From the NCBI RefSeq assembly GCF_009765275.1, contig NZ_VOPH01000015.1:1-64000 (forward strand): DNA of 64,000 nucleotides, in the 5' to 3' direction. A model generated the notes under the pieces. It saw only the letters and a list, made by a program, of their open reading frames with translations, was not told where the DNA came from and made no database searches. This stretch comes from Chachezhania sediminis. GTDB lineage: Bacteria > Pseudomonadota > Alphaproteobacteria > Rhodobacterales > Rhodobacteraceae. Position numbers and translations under genes: made by a program. Shown here in pieces: positions 36,104 through 44,286 of the stretch; the stretch's first letter is position 1; each line of letters starts with the position of its first letter.

Positions 36104-36561
36104 GCGTCCTCCCCCCGGACCAGAGTGAAGAAGTCGACCTTGGTGGCAGCGGCCTTGCCGGCGCGCCGGGCGCGGGCCTCTTCCATCCCGGCCTCCAGCT
36201 TCGACAGGATCTCCGCCTCGATCCGCGGGGCCTCGTCCCCCTGCATCAGGGCGTCGACCAGGGCCGCGGCCTCGGCCTTGTCCCGGCCGCGGCCCTGGAC
36301 ATAGGCATGGCCCACCCGGCCGTCGGCGGTCCGGACCGAACAGCGGGTCACGGTCATTTCGCCCAGGTTGAAGGGCGCACCGTTGCCGCCCATCCGGCCA
36401 CGGACCATGACCGCCCCGGCCTCCGGTCGGCGGAGCCAGTCGAAGTCGGGCTTGGGCGCGTAGCCGGCCCACAGCGACAGCACCTGCGCCTCCGGTGCCC
36501 GGGACAGAAGACTCATCCACCGGCGGCGCTTTGCCTCGGCTGAAGGTACGGCAGGTGTCAT
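36100..36561 (-). CDS. phnG: Phosphonate C-P lyase subunit PhnG
   Basis: A 153-residue subunit, the first of the phnGHIJK block. Recognised from RRRWMSLLSRAPEAQVLSLW, GAPFNLGEMTVTRCSVR, GHAYVQGRGRDKAEAAALVD and the C-terminal KVDFFTLVRGED. ATG at 36561 is preferred to ATG at 36576 because a GGGGA-type ribosome site precedes it; either is possible. It is divergent from phnF. Confidence 0.92.
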   Translation of the reverse strand: MTPAVPSAEAKRRRWMSLLSRAPEAQVLSLWAGYAPKPDFDWLRRPEAGAVMVRGRMGGNGAPFNLGEMTVTRCSVRTADGRVGHAYVQGRGRDKAEAAALVDALMQGDEAPRIEAEILSKLEAGMEEARARRAGKAAATKVDFFTLVRGEDA

Positions 36562-36576
36562 GCGAGATTTCCCCAT

Positions 36577-36731
36577 CTGCGGCGAAAAAGACTATACTTC
36601 ATGTCGAACATGTCGAATCCGGCTTGGACAAGTGCGCAAAGCAATCTATACAACTGGACAAATTTTAGACTGCCAGCACCGCCTTCGCAACGGGTTCGCT
36701 GTGAACTTTTGATGACAGGACGACCCACGAC
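36577..36731. promoter_or_regulatory. Divergent phnG/phnF control region with putative Pho box and repeats
   Basis: A Pho-box-like element reads CTGTCAT-CAAA-AGTTCAC on the minus strand (36701-36718); the first half-site is a perfect match to the PhoB consensus and the repeat period is 11 bp. A tandem CATGTCGAA x2 (36600-36617), two CTATAC copies (36592 and 36646) and two TGGACAA copies (36625 and 36655) are further candidate sites for PhnF. A minus-strand -10 TATAGT (36591-36596) lies near the tandem repeat. Confidence 0.55.
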
Positions 36732-37466
36732 ATGAGCCGGATGCCGCTCTGGAAATTCATCGCCAATTCGCTGAAGGCGGACATTGCCGAAGGCCGGAAC
36801 GCCCCCGGCACGCGCCTGCCGACCGAGGCGCAGCTGGCTGCCCGCTTCGGCGTGAACCGACATACGGTGCGGCGGGCGATGGCGTCCCTGTCGGATGAAG
36901 GCCTTGTGCATTCCCGGCGTGGCGCCGGCGTCTTCGTGGCGGCACGTCCGACGGACTATCCGATCGGCACACGCGTGCGTTTCAACCGGAACCTCTATGC
37001 GGCGGGCCGCCTGCCGTCGCGCCGGATCCTGGCTGTGACCACGCGCGCCGCCGACCAGCGCGAGGCCGAGGCGCTGGACCTCGACCCCGGTGCACCGGTC
37101 CATGTCTACGAAGGCATCTCGCTGGCGGACGAACAGCCGCTGGCGCTGTTCCGGACCTGCTTTCCGGCAGACCTGCTGCCGGACCTGCCCAGCTTCCTGC
37201 GGGCCGATCCCTCGATCACCTCGGCCCTGCGGCAGGCGGGCGTCAGGGATTATGTCCGTGTCTCGACCCGGATCACGGCGATCCAGGCCACGGCAACGGA
37301 TGCGCGCCACCTTCAGATCCGGCAGGGCGCGCCTCTCCTTGGGACGGAGAGCATCAGTGCCGACCCGAACGGCGTGCCGGTCGAATTCGGCCGCACCTGG
37401 TTCGCGGGCGAACGTGTAGCGCTGACTGTCGGCAGCAGCGACCTGCCCGCCGTCGAGCCTGACTGA
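36732..37466 (+). CDS. phnF: GntR/HutC-family repressor of phosphonate genes
   Basis: A 244-residue regulator. The N-terminal winged helix has LWKFIANSLKADIAEG, RLPTEAQLAARFGVNRHTVR (about 28-47) and GLVHSRRGAGVFV; the C-terminal UTRA effector domain covers about 85-240. PhnF proteins repress phn genes and release on a pathway ligand or phosphate signal. The gene is divergent from phnG and convergent with the acetyltransferase gene, ending 4 bp before it. Confidence 0.92.
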   Translation: MSRMPLWKFIANSLKADIAEGRNAPGTRLPTEAQLAARFGVNRHTVRRAMASLSDEGLVHSRRGAGVFVAARPTDYPIGTRVRFNRNLYAAGRLPSRRILAVTTRAADQREAEALDLDPGAPVHVYEGISLADEQPLALFRTCFPADLLPDLPSFLRADPSITSALRQAGVRDYVRVSTRITAIQATATDARHLQIRQGAPLLGTESISADPNGVPVEFGRTWFAGERVALTVGSSDLPAVEPD

Positions 37467-37470
37467 CGGG

Positions 37471-38094
37471 CTATTCGTATTTCTCCAGGAACGCCTCCAC
37501 GGACATGTTCCGAAAATCTTCCAGCGCATCGTGCAGGGCGTCGTGCGGCCAGTCCCACCAGGCCAGCGCGATCAGCCGCTCGGCAATGTCCGCGTGCTGG
37601 CGCCGCCGAATCGGCTTGGCAGGCAGGCCGGCCACGATCGTGTAGGGATCCACGTTCTTTGTCACTACGGCGCCCGCGGCCACGACGGCCCCATGGCCCA
37701 CGGTCACGTCCGGCTTGATCTGGGCATTGTGTCCGATCCAGGTGTCGTGTCCGATCGCGGTCCGCCGGGCCCGCCGCTTCTCGAACCATGCCGCATCGTC
37801 GGGCGTGTCTTCCCAGTACGAGGCCGAGCGATACAGGAAATGGTGCAGCGATGCCCGGTCCAGCGGATGATCCGTGGCACCGATCCGGACGCAGCTGGCG
37901 ATATTGGCGAACTTCCCGATCTCTGCATTGGCGATGTCGCAGAAACGGTCGCAATAGGAATAGTCGCCGACGCTCGAATGAGCGATGCGTGTCATGCGCC
38001 CGATTTCGACAAATCCGCCGAGGCGGCTCTCGGTTATCGCGCAGTCCTCGTGGATGCGCGGCGTCCCGGCGGACAGGCGATCGGTCTTGCTCAT
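37471..38094 (-). CDS. Phosphonate-locus hexapeptide acetyltransferase (TIGR03308-like)
   Basis: A 207-residue left-handed beta-helix acyltransferase: SVGDYSYCDRFCDIANAEIG, IGHDTWIGHNAQIKPDVTVG, HGAVVAAGAVVTKNVDPYTI and AGLPAKPIRRR. Matches the hexapeptide transferase family recurrently found in phn clusters. It may acetylate aminoalkylphosphonates, as PhnO does with a different fold (inference). Its catalytic histidine is probably in the ATDHPLDRASLHHF segment. It shares GDYSY and AWWDWP with the protein at 318-1001. Confidence 0.85.
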   Translation of the reverse strand: MSKTDRLSAGTPRIHEDCAITESRLGGFVEIGRMTRIAHSSVGDYSYCDRFCDIANAEIGKFANIASCVRIGATDHPLDRASLHHFLYRSASYWEDTPDDAAWFEKRRARRTAIGHDTWIGHNAQIKPDVTVGHGAVVAAGAVVTKNVDPYTIVAGLPAKPIRRRQHADIAERLIALAWWDWPHDALHDALEDFRNMSVEAFLEKYE

Positions 38095-38152
38095 TCGGTA
38101 TCCTCGCTGTGCGGATGCTGTCCGGCCACGGTCCCGGTGGCGCCGTGTGGCG

Positions 38153-38261
38153 CCTCCGGCGGGAGTATTTTTGAAGAGAAGAAGCGGGGGACTGCAAGTC
38201 GGGACCGTGCCCCTTCTTCTCTTAACAAATACCTCCGGGGGTGCGGGGGCAGAGCCCCCGC
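38153..38261 (+). repeat. Dispersed bipartite intergenic repeat, copy C (complete)
   Basis: Half 1 (38153-38184) has CTCCGGCGGGAGTATTTTTG then AAGAGAAGAAG; half 2 (38213-38261) has CTTCTTCTCTTAACAAATAC and ends in the hairpin GCGGGGGC-AGA-GCCCCCGC. Relative to copy A the hairpin stem has changed on both sides with pairing kept. Confidence 0.75.
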
Positions 38262-38279
38262 GCGGTCCCTAGGGACCGC
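38262..38279 (-). terminator. 18-bp perfect palindrome at the end of the second phnE
   Basis: GCGGTCCCTAGGGACCGC covers the TAG stop of the second phnE and abuts repeat copy C. Transcripts would form this hairpin first, then the repeat hairpin, likely ending phnCDE transcription. Confidence 0.5.
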
Positions 38280-39588
38280 TATCGCCCCCGGCGATCAGGC
38301 GGCGGCGCAGCCAGCCGGACAGAGAATCCATGGCCATCACAAGAAGCACGATCAGGACGATGAAATAGGTCACCTTCTCCCAGTCCTGCTGGGTGATGAT
38401 AGCTTGCGTGATCAGCAGGCCAATGCCACCGCCCGTGATCGCGCCGATCACCGTGGCCGAGCGCGTGTTGGATTCCAGGAAATACAGGAGCTGCGAGATC
38501 AGAACCGGCACCACCTGCGGGATCACCCCGAAACGATAGCGCTGGACCGCATTGGCGCCGGTCGAGGTCACGCCTTCGATGGGGGCCTTGTCGACGTTTT
38601 CCAGCGCTTCGGAAAAGATTTTGCCGAAGGTGCCCGTGTCCGTGACCAGGATCGCCAGCGCGCCGGTCAGGGGGCCGGGGCCGAAGGCGCGGGCCAGGAC
38701 GATGGTCCAGATCAGCGCGTCCACCCCGCGGACGAAGTCGAAGGCCCGGCGCATGGTGAAACGGACCGCCAGGAAGGGAGAGAAGTTGCGGGCGGCCAGG
38801 AAGGCCAGAGGCAGGGCCACGATCCCCGCGCCGAAGGTCCCCAGGAAGGCCATCAGGATCGTTTCGAACAGGGCCCAGGCCACGTCCTGGTGACGCCACA
38901 TCGTGTTGGTCCAGAAGGCGGTCCAGATATCGCCGGCCTCGCCCCGAACCGCGTGGCTGGCCACGTCGATCACGTTCATGCCGTAATAGGGGCTGTCGAT
39001 GGTGAACCAGAACGCCTCCCATCCCAGGAAATAGCGAAAGACCTCGGTCCGGTTGCGGGTCACGGTCAGGCGGCCGGCTTCGGTGGTGATGGCCACGCGG
39101 TTCCTGGACGCGTTGATCCAGCCCGGCAGCTCGCCCGGGGGATAGGTCGCGTTTACGCCGTTGCGGCCGGGATCGGCCGTGAACGTGCCATAGCCCGGGA
39201 TCGCGTAGGTCACCCGGCTGCCGGGTCCGAAGGTCACGATGTTGTCGCGGCCCAGGTCGATCACCGTCTCCGTGCCGCGGGCCACCCAGTCGGGGGCCTT
39301 GTCGGCGTCGTAGGTGCCGTTCCGGCGCCCTTCGATCGACACGTCGACCTGTCCCGTCCGGTTATCGCGGGTAACGTGCATCTTGTAGCTGTAGCTGTCG
39401 GAGATCAGCGTATGCGCCTTTTCGACATCCGCGCGGGACCACAGCCCCGCTACGTCGAAGGCGAAGAAGATGTAGGCCAGGTAAAGGATTGCCACGGCGG
39501 GAACCGCGAAGCCCATGAGCCGCTTGGTCCGGAACAGATGGTCGGCGCCCGCCTTCAGCAGGTCGATATCGCTGGTGGTGACGGTCAT
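38269..39588 (-). CDS. phnE: Phosphonate ABC transporter permease PhnE (long form)
   Basis: A 439-residue permease. After a first membrane span (about 32-52) there is an inserted extracytoplasmic domain of about 200 residues (KAHTLISDSYSYKMHVTRDN onward) before the usual five-helix permease core with the EAA-type loop ALENVDKAPIEGVTSTGANA. PhnE proteins are usually 260-300 residues, so this is the extended second PhnE common in alphaproteobacteria. It overlaps the first phnE by ATGA. The two permeases probably form a heterodimer importing phosphonate or phosphate esters. Confidence 0.9.
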   Translation of the reverse strand: MTVTTSDIDLLKAGADHLFRTKRLMGFAVPAVAILYLAYIFFAFDVAGLWSRADVEKAHTLISDSYSYKMHVTRDNRTGQVDVSIEGRRNGTYDADKAPDWVARGTETVIDLGRDNIVTFGPGSRVTYAIPGYGTFTADPGRNGVNATYPPGELPGWINASRNRVAITTEAGRLTVTRNRTEVFRYFLGWEAFWFTIDSPYYGMNVIDVASHAVRGEAGDIWTAFWTNTMWRHQDVAWALFETILMAFLGTFGAGIVALPLAFLAARNFSPFLAVRFTMRRAFDFVRGVDALIWTIVLARAFGPGPLTGALAILVTDTGTFGKIFSEALENVDKAPIEGVTSTGANAVQRYRFGVIPQVVPVLISQLLYFLESNTRSATVIGAITGGGIGLLITQAIITQQDWEKVTYFIVLIVLLVMAMDSLSGWLRRRLIAGGDSGP

Positions 39589-40469
39589 GCGCGGGCTCCT
39601 TCCCTGGGTTGGCGGCCATGGGTCAGCTGTGTGCGGAGATAGCCCGAGAACTGGTCGACGGCGACGATGGTCAGGAAGAGAAGGATGAAGATGGCGGCGG
39701 CCTGGTCGTATCGGCCCTGGCCCCAGGACATCGCGTTGCGCAGGTCGTAACCGATGCCGCCGGCGCCCACGAAGCCCAGGATGGCCGAGGCGCGGATGTT
39801 GATTTCCAGCCGCAGCAGCGCATAGCTGACATAGTTGGGCCCGACTTGCGGGATCACGCCCAGGTACATCTTCTGTGCCCAGGTGGCGCCGACGGATTGC
39901 AGGCCTTCGACCGGCTTCAGGGACACGTTTTCGTTCACTTCGGAAAAAAGTTTGCCCAGCGCGCCGGTGGTGTGGATGGCGATGGCGATCATCGCCGGGA
40001 CGGGGCCGCCGCCGAGGACGAAGATCAGGACCAGCGCGATGACGATTTCGGGGATGGCGCGGGCCACGTCCATGGTCCGGCGGAAGACCGGGATCAGCCC
40101 CGGCCAGCGGGCCAGGCCGCGGGTGGACAAGAGCGCCAGCAGCGTGCCGAAGGCCGTCCCGATCAGGGTCGAGGCCGCGGCGATGTTCAGCGTTTCCACC
40201 AGTGCGGGCAGGTGGTCGACCAGGTGGCCGGGCAGCCGGGCGGCATTGGCCCAGGCTTCGCCCAGAACTTCGGCCGGGAAGTCGAAGACATGGGTGATCC
40301 CGTCCCAGAAGCCGCCGGCATTGCGGCTGTCGGCGGTGCGGAAGCCGGCCGCCATGAGGGCCACGAAGACCGCCAGCAGGACGACACTGTAGACGCGCTT
40401 GCGGCGGGTCAGCGCCATGTAGTCGGCCTGGACGGCATCTGTGCCCATGCGGGCGGTGGTATCTGCCAT
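39585..40469 (-). CDS. phnE: Phosphonate ABC transporter permease PhnE (short form)
   Basis: A 294-residue membrane permease with about six spans and the cytoplasmic EAA-like loop VNENVSLKPVEGLQSVGATW (about 182-201) that contacts PhnC. The N-terminal 28 residues are soluble. It lies after phnD with a 64-bp gap containing a hairpin, and overlaps the long phnE by four bases. Confidence 0.92.
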   Translation of the reverse strand: MADTTARMGTDAVQADYMALTRRKRVYSVVLLAVFVALMAAGFRTADSRNAGGFWDGITHVFDFPAEVLGEAWANAARLPGHLVDHLPALVETLNIAAASTLIGTAFGTLLALLSTRGLARWPGLIPVFRRTMDVARAIPEIVIALVLIFVLGGGPVPAMIAIAIHTTGALGKLFSEVNENVSLKPVEGLQSVGATWAQKMYLGVIPQVGPNYVSYALLRLEINIRASAILGFVGAGGIGYDLRNAMSWGQGRYDQAAAIFILLFLTIVAVDQFSGYLRTQLTHGRQPREGARA

Positions 40470-40490
40470 GTACGGATCCCCGGACGGAAA

Positions 40491-40517
40491 GAAGCCCGGC
40501 CGCAGGGACCGGGCTTC
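40491..40517 (-). other. Intergenic hairpin between phnD and phnE
   Basis: GAAGCCCGG / CCGGGCTTC form a 9-bp stem-loop. A second short inverted repeat, AAGCGATGATCGCTT, overlaps the phnD stop. Hairpins after binding-protein genes often stabilise that part of the message so that more binding protein is made than permease. Confidence 0.5.
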
Positions 40518-40533
40518 GGGAAGCGATGATCGC

Positions 40534-41439
40534 TTAGTTGGATGCGGCCTGACGGGCTGCGATGATCGACAGGTAGGCGTCGTGACCGATGGGCGAGAAG
40601 CTTTGCGCTTCGCCCGCTGCGACGTTGTAGAAGCAGTCCGGGTCGGTCTCGTTCAGGCCGGCCAGCAGGGCAGTCATCTTTTCCTTGACGTCGGCCGGCA
40701 GGGCGGTGCGCAGGACCAGCGGGCCTTCCGGGATCGGCTTCGATTTCCAGATCTCGACCATGTCGTTCATGTCGACGAGACCGGCGTCAACGGCCTTGCG
40801 CAGCGCGCCCGAATTGTAGCCGTCTTCCCATTCGCCCAGGCCGTCCGCCCAGGTCACGCCGGCGTCGATGTCGCCGTTGAACACGGCAACGATGGTCTGT
40901 TCATGACCGCCGGTGAACTTCACGTCGCCGAAATAATCGCCCGACTGCATCGATGCGCCGGTGATTTCCGGGATCTCGATCGACGGGATCAGGTAGCCCG
41001 AGGTCGAGTTGGGGTCGCCGAAGCCGAAGACCTTGCCCTTCATGTCTTCCAGCGAGGCGATGCCGCTGTCCTTGCGGGCGAAGCCCACCGAGTAATACCC
41101 GTAGGAGCCGTCGGTGTTGACCTTGACCAGCACCGGGGTCACGGCGTCCGGATCGGTCAGGTAGGTCTTGGCATAGCCCGAGGCGCCCAGGATCGCCATG
41201 TCGATGGTGCCGCCCAGAAGGCCCTGGATAACGCCGTTATAGTCGGCGGGGGCGAACAGCTTGGCCGGGACGCCCAGCGTCTCTTCGGTGTAGACGCGCA
41301 GGCATTCGTTGTTGTTCATGCGGTCTTGGGCATTTTCGCCGCCAAGGATGCCGATGCGGAATTCTTCGATCTGGTCCTGGGCGAAGGCCGGGGCAGCCAG
41401 CGCGGTGGTTGCCAGGGCGGCAGCGATCAGTTTCTTCAT
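40534..41439 (-). CDS. phnD: Phosphonate ABC transporter substrate-binding protein
   Basis: A 301-residue periplasmic protein with a cleaved signal peptide (MKKLIAAALATTALAAPAFA, cut before QDQIEE). The mature part has FRIGILGGENAQDRMNNNEC, the ligand-loop region LGASGYAKTYLTDPDAV and FGDPNSTSGYLIPSIE, where the S-T-S-G motif binds the phosphonate group in PhnD-type proteins. It delivers phosphonates to PhnE. The 65-bp gap before it follows phnC. Confidence 0.95.
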   Translation of the reverse strand: MKKLIAAALATTALAAPAFAQDQIEEFRIGILGGENAQDRMNNNECLRVYTEETLGVPAKLFAPADYNGVIQGLLGGTIDMAILGASGYAKTYLTDPDAVTPVLVKVNTDGSYGYYSVGFARKDSGIASLEDMKGKVFGFGDPNSTSGYLIPSIEIPEITGASMQSGDYFGDVKFTGGHEQTIVAVFNGDIDAGVTWADGLGEWEDGYNSGALRKAVDAGLVDMNDMVEIWKSKPIPEGPLVLRTALPADVKEKMTALLAGLNETDPDCFYNVAAGEAQSFSPIGHDAYLSIIAARQAASN

Positions 41440-41504
41440 GGGTGTTCTCTCCCGGGGTTGAGGTGCCCGGCCGCAGTGCGGGTCGGGCGGTCGTGGAAAA
41501 AGGG

Positions 41505-42344
41505 TCAGGCCGTGGCTTCGGCTTCGCGCAGGGCCTGCAGGCGGGCCTGTTCGGCCGCGCTGCGGTCCAGCGTCTCGATCTCGGTCGAGGTGGCGGCTTC
41601 GGAAAAGTCGGCGCCGGCACCATAGATCTCGCGCGCCATGCCGGTGGTCAGCTGGTCGGGCGTGCCGTCGAAGACGATGCGCCCGTCGCGCATGCCGATG
41701 ACGCGGTCGCAATAGCGGCGTGCGGTGTCCAGCGTGTGCAGGTTGCAGATTACGGTCCGTCCGTCCTCGTCATGGATGCGGCGCAGCGCCTCCATCACGG
41801 TCTGGGCGTTCATCGGGTCGAGCGAGGCGATGGGTTCGTCCGCAAGGATCATCCTGGGGTCCTGCATCAGGGCGCGAGCGATGGCCACGCGCTGTTGCTG
41901 CCCGCCTGAAAGCGCCTCGGCCCGTTTCGGGGCATGGGCGGCGATGCCCAGGCGATCCAGAATCTCGATCGCGTGGTGGATGTCGGCGCGTGGGTAGAGG
42001 TTGAAGATCGTGGTGAAGGTGGACCGGCGGTTCAGCGTGCCATGCAGAACGTTCGACACCACGTCCATGCGGGGGACCAGGTTGAACTGCTGGAAGATCA
42101 TCGCGCACTGCGACTGCCACTGGCGCTTGGCCGCGCCGGTCAGGTGGGTCACGTCGCGGCCTTCGAACAGGATCCGCCCTTCGGAGGCATCCGTCAGGCG
42201 GTTCATCATCCGCAGGAGCGTGGATTTGCCGGCACCCGAACGGCCGATGATGCCGATCATCGATGGGCCATCGACGGAAAGGGTGGCGGCGTCGACTGCA
42301 ACATTGCCACCGAACGTCTTCGTCAATTTTTCGATTTTGAGCAA
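41505..42344 (-). CDS. phnC: Phosphonate ABC transporter ATP-binding protein
   Basis: A 279-residue ABC ATPase: [20 protein letters not shown] (Walker A), [20 protein letters not shown] (the PhnC-typical Q-loop region), the signature [16 protein letters not shown] and the Walker [13 protein letters not shown]. The start is TTG at 42344, supported by a CAGGAGA ribosome site about 8 bp upstream; no ATG or GTG precedes the first conserved strand. First gene of phnCDEE, with a Pho-box-like element 66 bp upstream. Confidence 0.93.
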   Translation of the reverse strand: MLKIEKLTKTFGGNVAVDAATLSVDGPSMIGIIGRSGAGKSTLLRMMNRLTDASEGRILFEGRDVTHLTGAAKRQWQSQCAMIFQQFNLVPRMDVVSNVLHGTLNRRSTFTTIFNLYPRADIHHAIEILDRLGIAAHAPKRAEALSGGQQQRVAIARALMQDPRMILADEPIASLDPMNAQTVMEALRRIHDEDGRTVICNLHTLDTARRYCDRVIGMRDGRIVFDGTPDQLTTGMAREIYGAGADFSEAATSTEIETLDRSAAEQARLQALREAEATA

Positions 42345-42409
42345 AATCGTCTCCTGTCAATGCCGCGGTGGGGGGTACAGCCGGCGTCCAAACGATTTGC
42401 GTCAGTCCT

Positions 42410-42427
42410 GTGAAACTTTGGTGACGG
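42410..42427 (-). promoter_or_regulatory. Putative Pho box upstream of phnC
   Basis: On the minus strand CCGTCAC-CAAA-GTTTCAC, two 7-bp half-sites with 11-bp period and the same CAAA linker as the element at 36701-36718. It resembles the PhoB consensus CTGTCAT-N4-CTGTCAY. A further pair of TGTCGCA direct repeats lies just upstream (about 42434-42453). Confidence 0.6.
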
Positions 42428-42631
42428 GCCGGATTTGCGACACGAAATGCGACAAGGGCCGGTGCGCTTTGCGGCGAGGAGGCGCGGCGGGACGGCGACA
42501 TTGCGGGGTGGGGGCGTTGCAGGGCGGGGTTGTTGCAGGGATTGGGGTCGCCGACCGAAGGCAATGCTTCACCTTGGCCCCCGGGGGCGTTAGAGAGGCC
42601 GCAACCCCAGCCGCAGCAGCAGGAGCCTGCC

Positions 42632-43324
42632 ATGAGCTTCGACCGTTCCCTGAAGATCGCCCCGTCGATCCTGTCCGCCGACTTCGCCAATTTCGGTGCC
42701 GAGTGCGAGGCGATCGAGGCACAGGGCGCGGACTGGGTTCATGTCGACGTGATGGACGGGCATTTCGTGCCGAACCTGACCTTCGGGCCGGCGATGTGTG
42801 CCGCGATCCGGCCGCACGTGAAGACGGTAATGGACGTCCACCTGATGATCGCCCCCGTCGATCCCTATATCGAGGCCTTCGCCAAGGCCGGCGCCGACCG
42901 GCTGACGGCCCATGTCGAGGCCGGCCCCCACTTGCACCGGACGCTTCAGGCGATTGGCGGCGCGGGCTGCAGCGCGGGCGTCGCCCTGAACCCCGGCACC
43001 CCGGCCGAGGCGGTGGCGGACGTTCTGGATCTGGTCGACCTGGTCTGCGTGATGACGGTGAACCCGGGCTTCGGCGGGCAGAAGTTCATCGCCAGCCAGA
43101 TCGACAAGGTGAAGAAGCTGCGCGCCATGATCGGCGACCGCCCCGTCCATATCGAGATCGACGGCGGCGTCGATCCCGCCACCGCGCCGCTGGTTGCGGC
43201 CGCAGGCGCTGACGTCCTGGTCGCCGGATCGGCCGTGTTCCGGGGCGGGTCGGTTTCCAACCCAGCACCCTATGGCGAAAACATCCGCGCGATCCGCGAA
43301 GCGGCGCAAGGCGTCTACGCCTGA
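42632..43324 (+). CDS. rpe: Ribulose-phosphate 3-epimerase
   Basis: A 230-residue TIM-barrel enzyme interconverting ribulose 5-phosphate and xylulose 5-phosphate in the Calvin and pentose-phosphate cycles. It carries [41 protein letters not shown]-type ([16 protein letters not shown]), [14 protein letters not shown] and the second metal aspartate in [12 protein letters not shown]. Start ATG at 42632 has AGGAG ten bases upstream. It is divergent from phnC and convergent with a PAS gene. Confidence 0.97.
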   Translation: MSFDRSLKIAPSILSADFANFGAECEAIEAQGADWVHVDVMDGHFVPNLTFGPAMCAAIRPHVKTVMDVHLMIAPVDPYIEAFAKAGADRLTAHVEAGPHLHRTLQAIGGAGCSAGVALNPGTPAEAVADVLDLVDLVCVMTVNPGFGGQKFIASQIDKVKKLRAMIGDRPVHIEIDGGVDPATAPLVAAAGADVLVAGSAVFRGGSVSNPAPYGENIRAIREAAQGVYA

Positions 43325-43331
43325 TCCGCCG

Positions 43332-44027
43332 TCACAGCCGCGTCAGCACGATGGAACAGGGCTGACCCGATGCCGTCTCGTACCGGAGTGCGGCCGATAC
43401 GGTGACGGTCACGACCTCTCCGTCCGCGCGGATGACGTCCAGTTCGATATCGTCCACGCGCCCGTCCTCGAACAGACGGGACTGGCGGACCAGCGCCCGT
43501 TCGCGGCTTTCGGGGGTGAACAGGTCCTGGATCCTGGTGCCGATCACCTGGTCGCGGGTATAGCCCATCACGTCAAGCCAGTAGGAACTGACTTCCAGCA
43601 GGGTGCCCCTGTCATCGAAGGAATGCACCATCACCGGTGCGAATTCGAGCATCAGCCGTTCGACATTCGGCAGGCCGGACTGGAACAGGGCAAAGAACTC
43701 TTCCTTGGCGGCGGCAGCCCGGTTGTTCACGTTGCGCAGGATATCGGTCGCGCCGCAGCCCTGCGGGACCGCGCCGAAGGACTGAAGCTCTGCCAGGTTC
43801 AGGCGCAGAAGCGGGGAAAGGCGTTGCCGCAGGGCCGAAAGTTCGCTGCTGATCGGCTGAAGCCCGCGGAGAGTGGCAAAGGTTTCGATATCGTCGAAGA
43901 CGTCCAGGATCCACTCCAGCTCGCGGGCCCGGCCGGTCCTCTGCCCCTGCCAGTCCGCCGCGGTGCCGGAGCCGGCGTGTTCACCTTGCCGGGGGCTGAT
44001 CGGCGGCTGTGTGTTGTTTCTGTTCAT
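43332..44027 (-). CDS. PAS-domain protein without output domain
   Basis: A 231-residue protein. Residues about 35-120 are predicted helical and unrecognised (ELEWILDVFDDIETFATLRG); residues about 125-231 form a PAS domain (FAPVMVHSFDDRGTLLEVSS, YWLDVMGYTRDQVIGTRIQD, VIRADGEVVTVTVSAALRYE). No kinase, GGDEF or DNA-binding part is present, so it may be a sensor partner or an adaptor. It lies alone, convergent with rpe with 7 bp between. Confidence 0.75.
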   Translation of the reverse strand: MNRNNTQPPISPRQGEHAGSGTAADWQGQRTGRARELEWILDVFDDIETFATLRGLQPISSELSALRQRLSPLLRLNLAELQSFGAVPQGCGATDILRNVNNRAAAAKEEFFALFQSGLPNVERLMLEFAPVMVHSFDDRGTLLEVSSYWLDVMGYTRDQVIGTRIQDLFTPESRERALVRQSRLFEDGRVDDIELDVIRADGEVVTVTVSAALRYETASGQPCSIVLTRL

Positions 44028-44219
44028 CTGTTGTGGGTCCCTGCGCCGGTGCTCGGCGTGGAAGGGCTACGACGCAGCTGTTTTCCGGCTTCGACTAAGC
44101 CTGAAAACCGGTTTCCTCGTCAATTCATGGACTTGTATCTTAAGGCGAGCCTGGTTGCTCTTTTGGGTATGAAAGGCGAGTTCAGGGCGGCAGGCAGCTG
44201 TCTGATCCCGGCAAAGCAA

Positions 44220-44248
44220 ATGGCCGCGGCCCTTTCGGGCGCGGCCAT
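44220..44248 (-). terminator. Hairpin terminator after yghU
   Basis: ATGGCCGC...GCGGCCAT with inner GCCC/GGGC pairs forms a long G+C stem in the gap after the minus-strand GST gene; on that strand it is followed by TTTGCTTTGCC. The rest of the 259-bp gap up to the PAS gene shows nothing else recognisable. Confidence 0.55.
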
Positions 44249-44286
44249 CGGGATCTTGTCAACTCGGCCCCGTCGGACCGGAAGGG

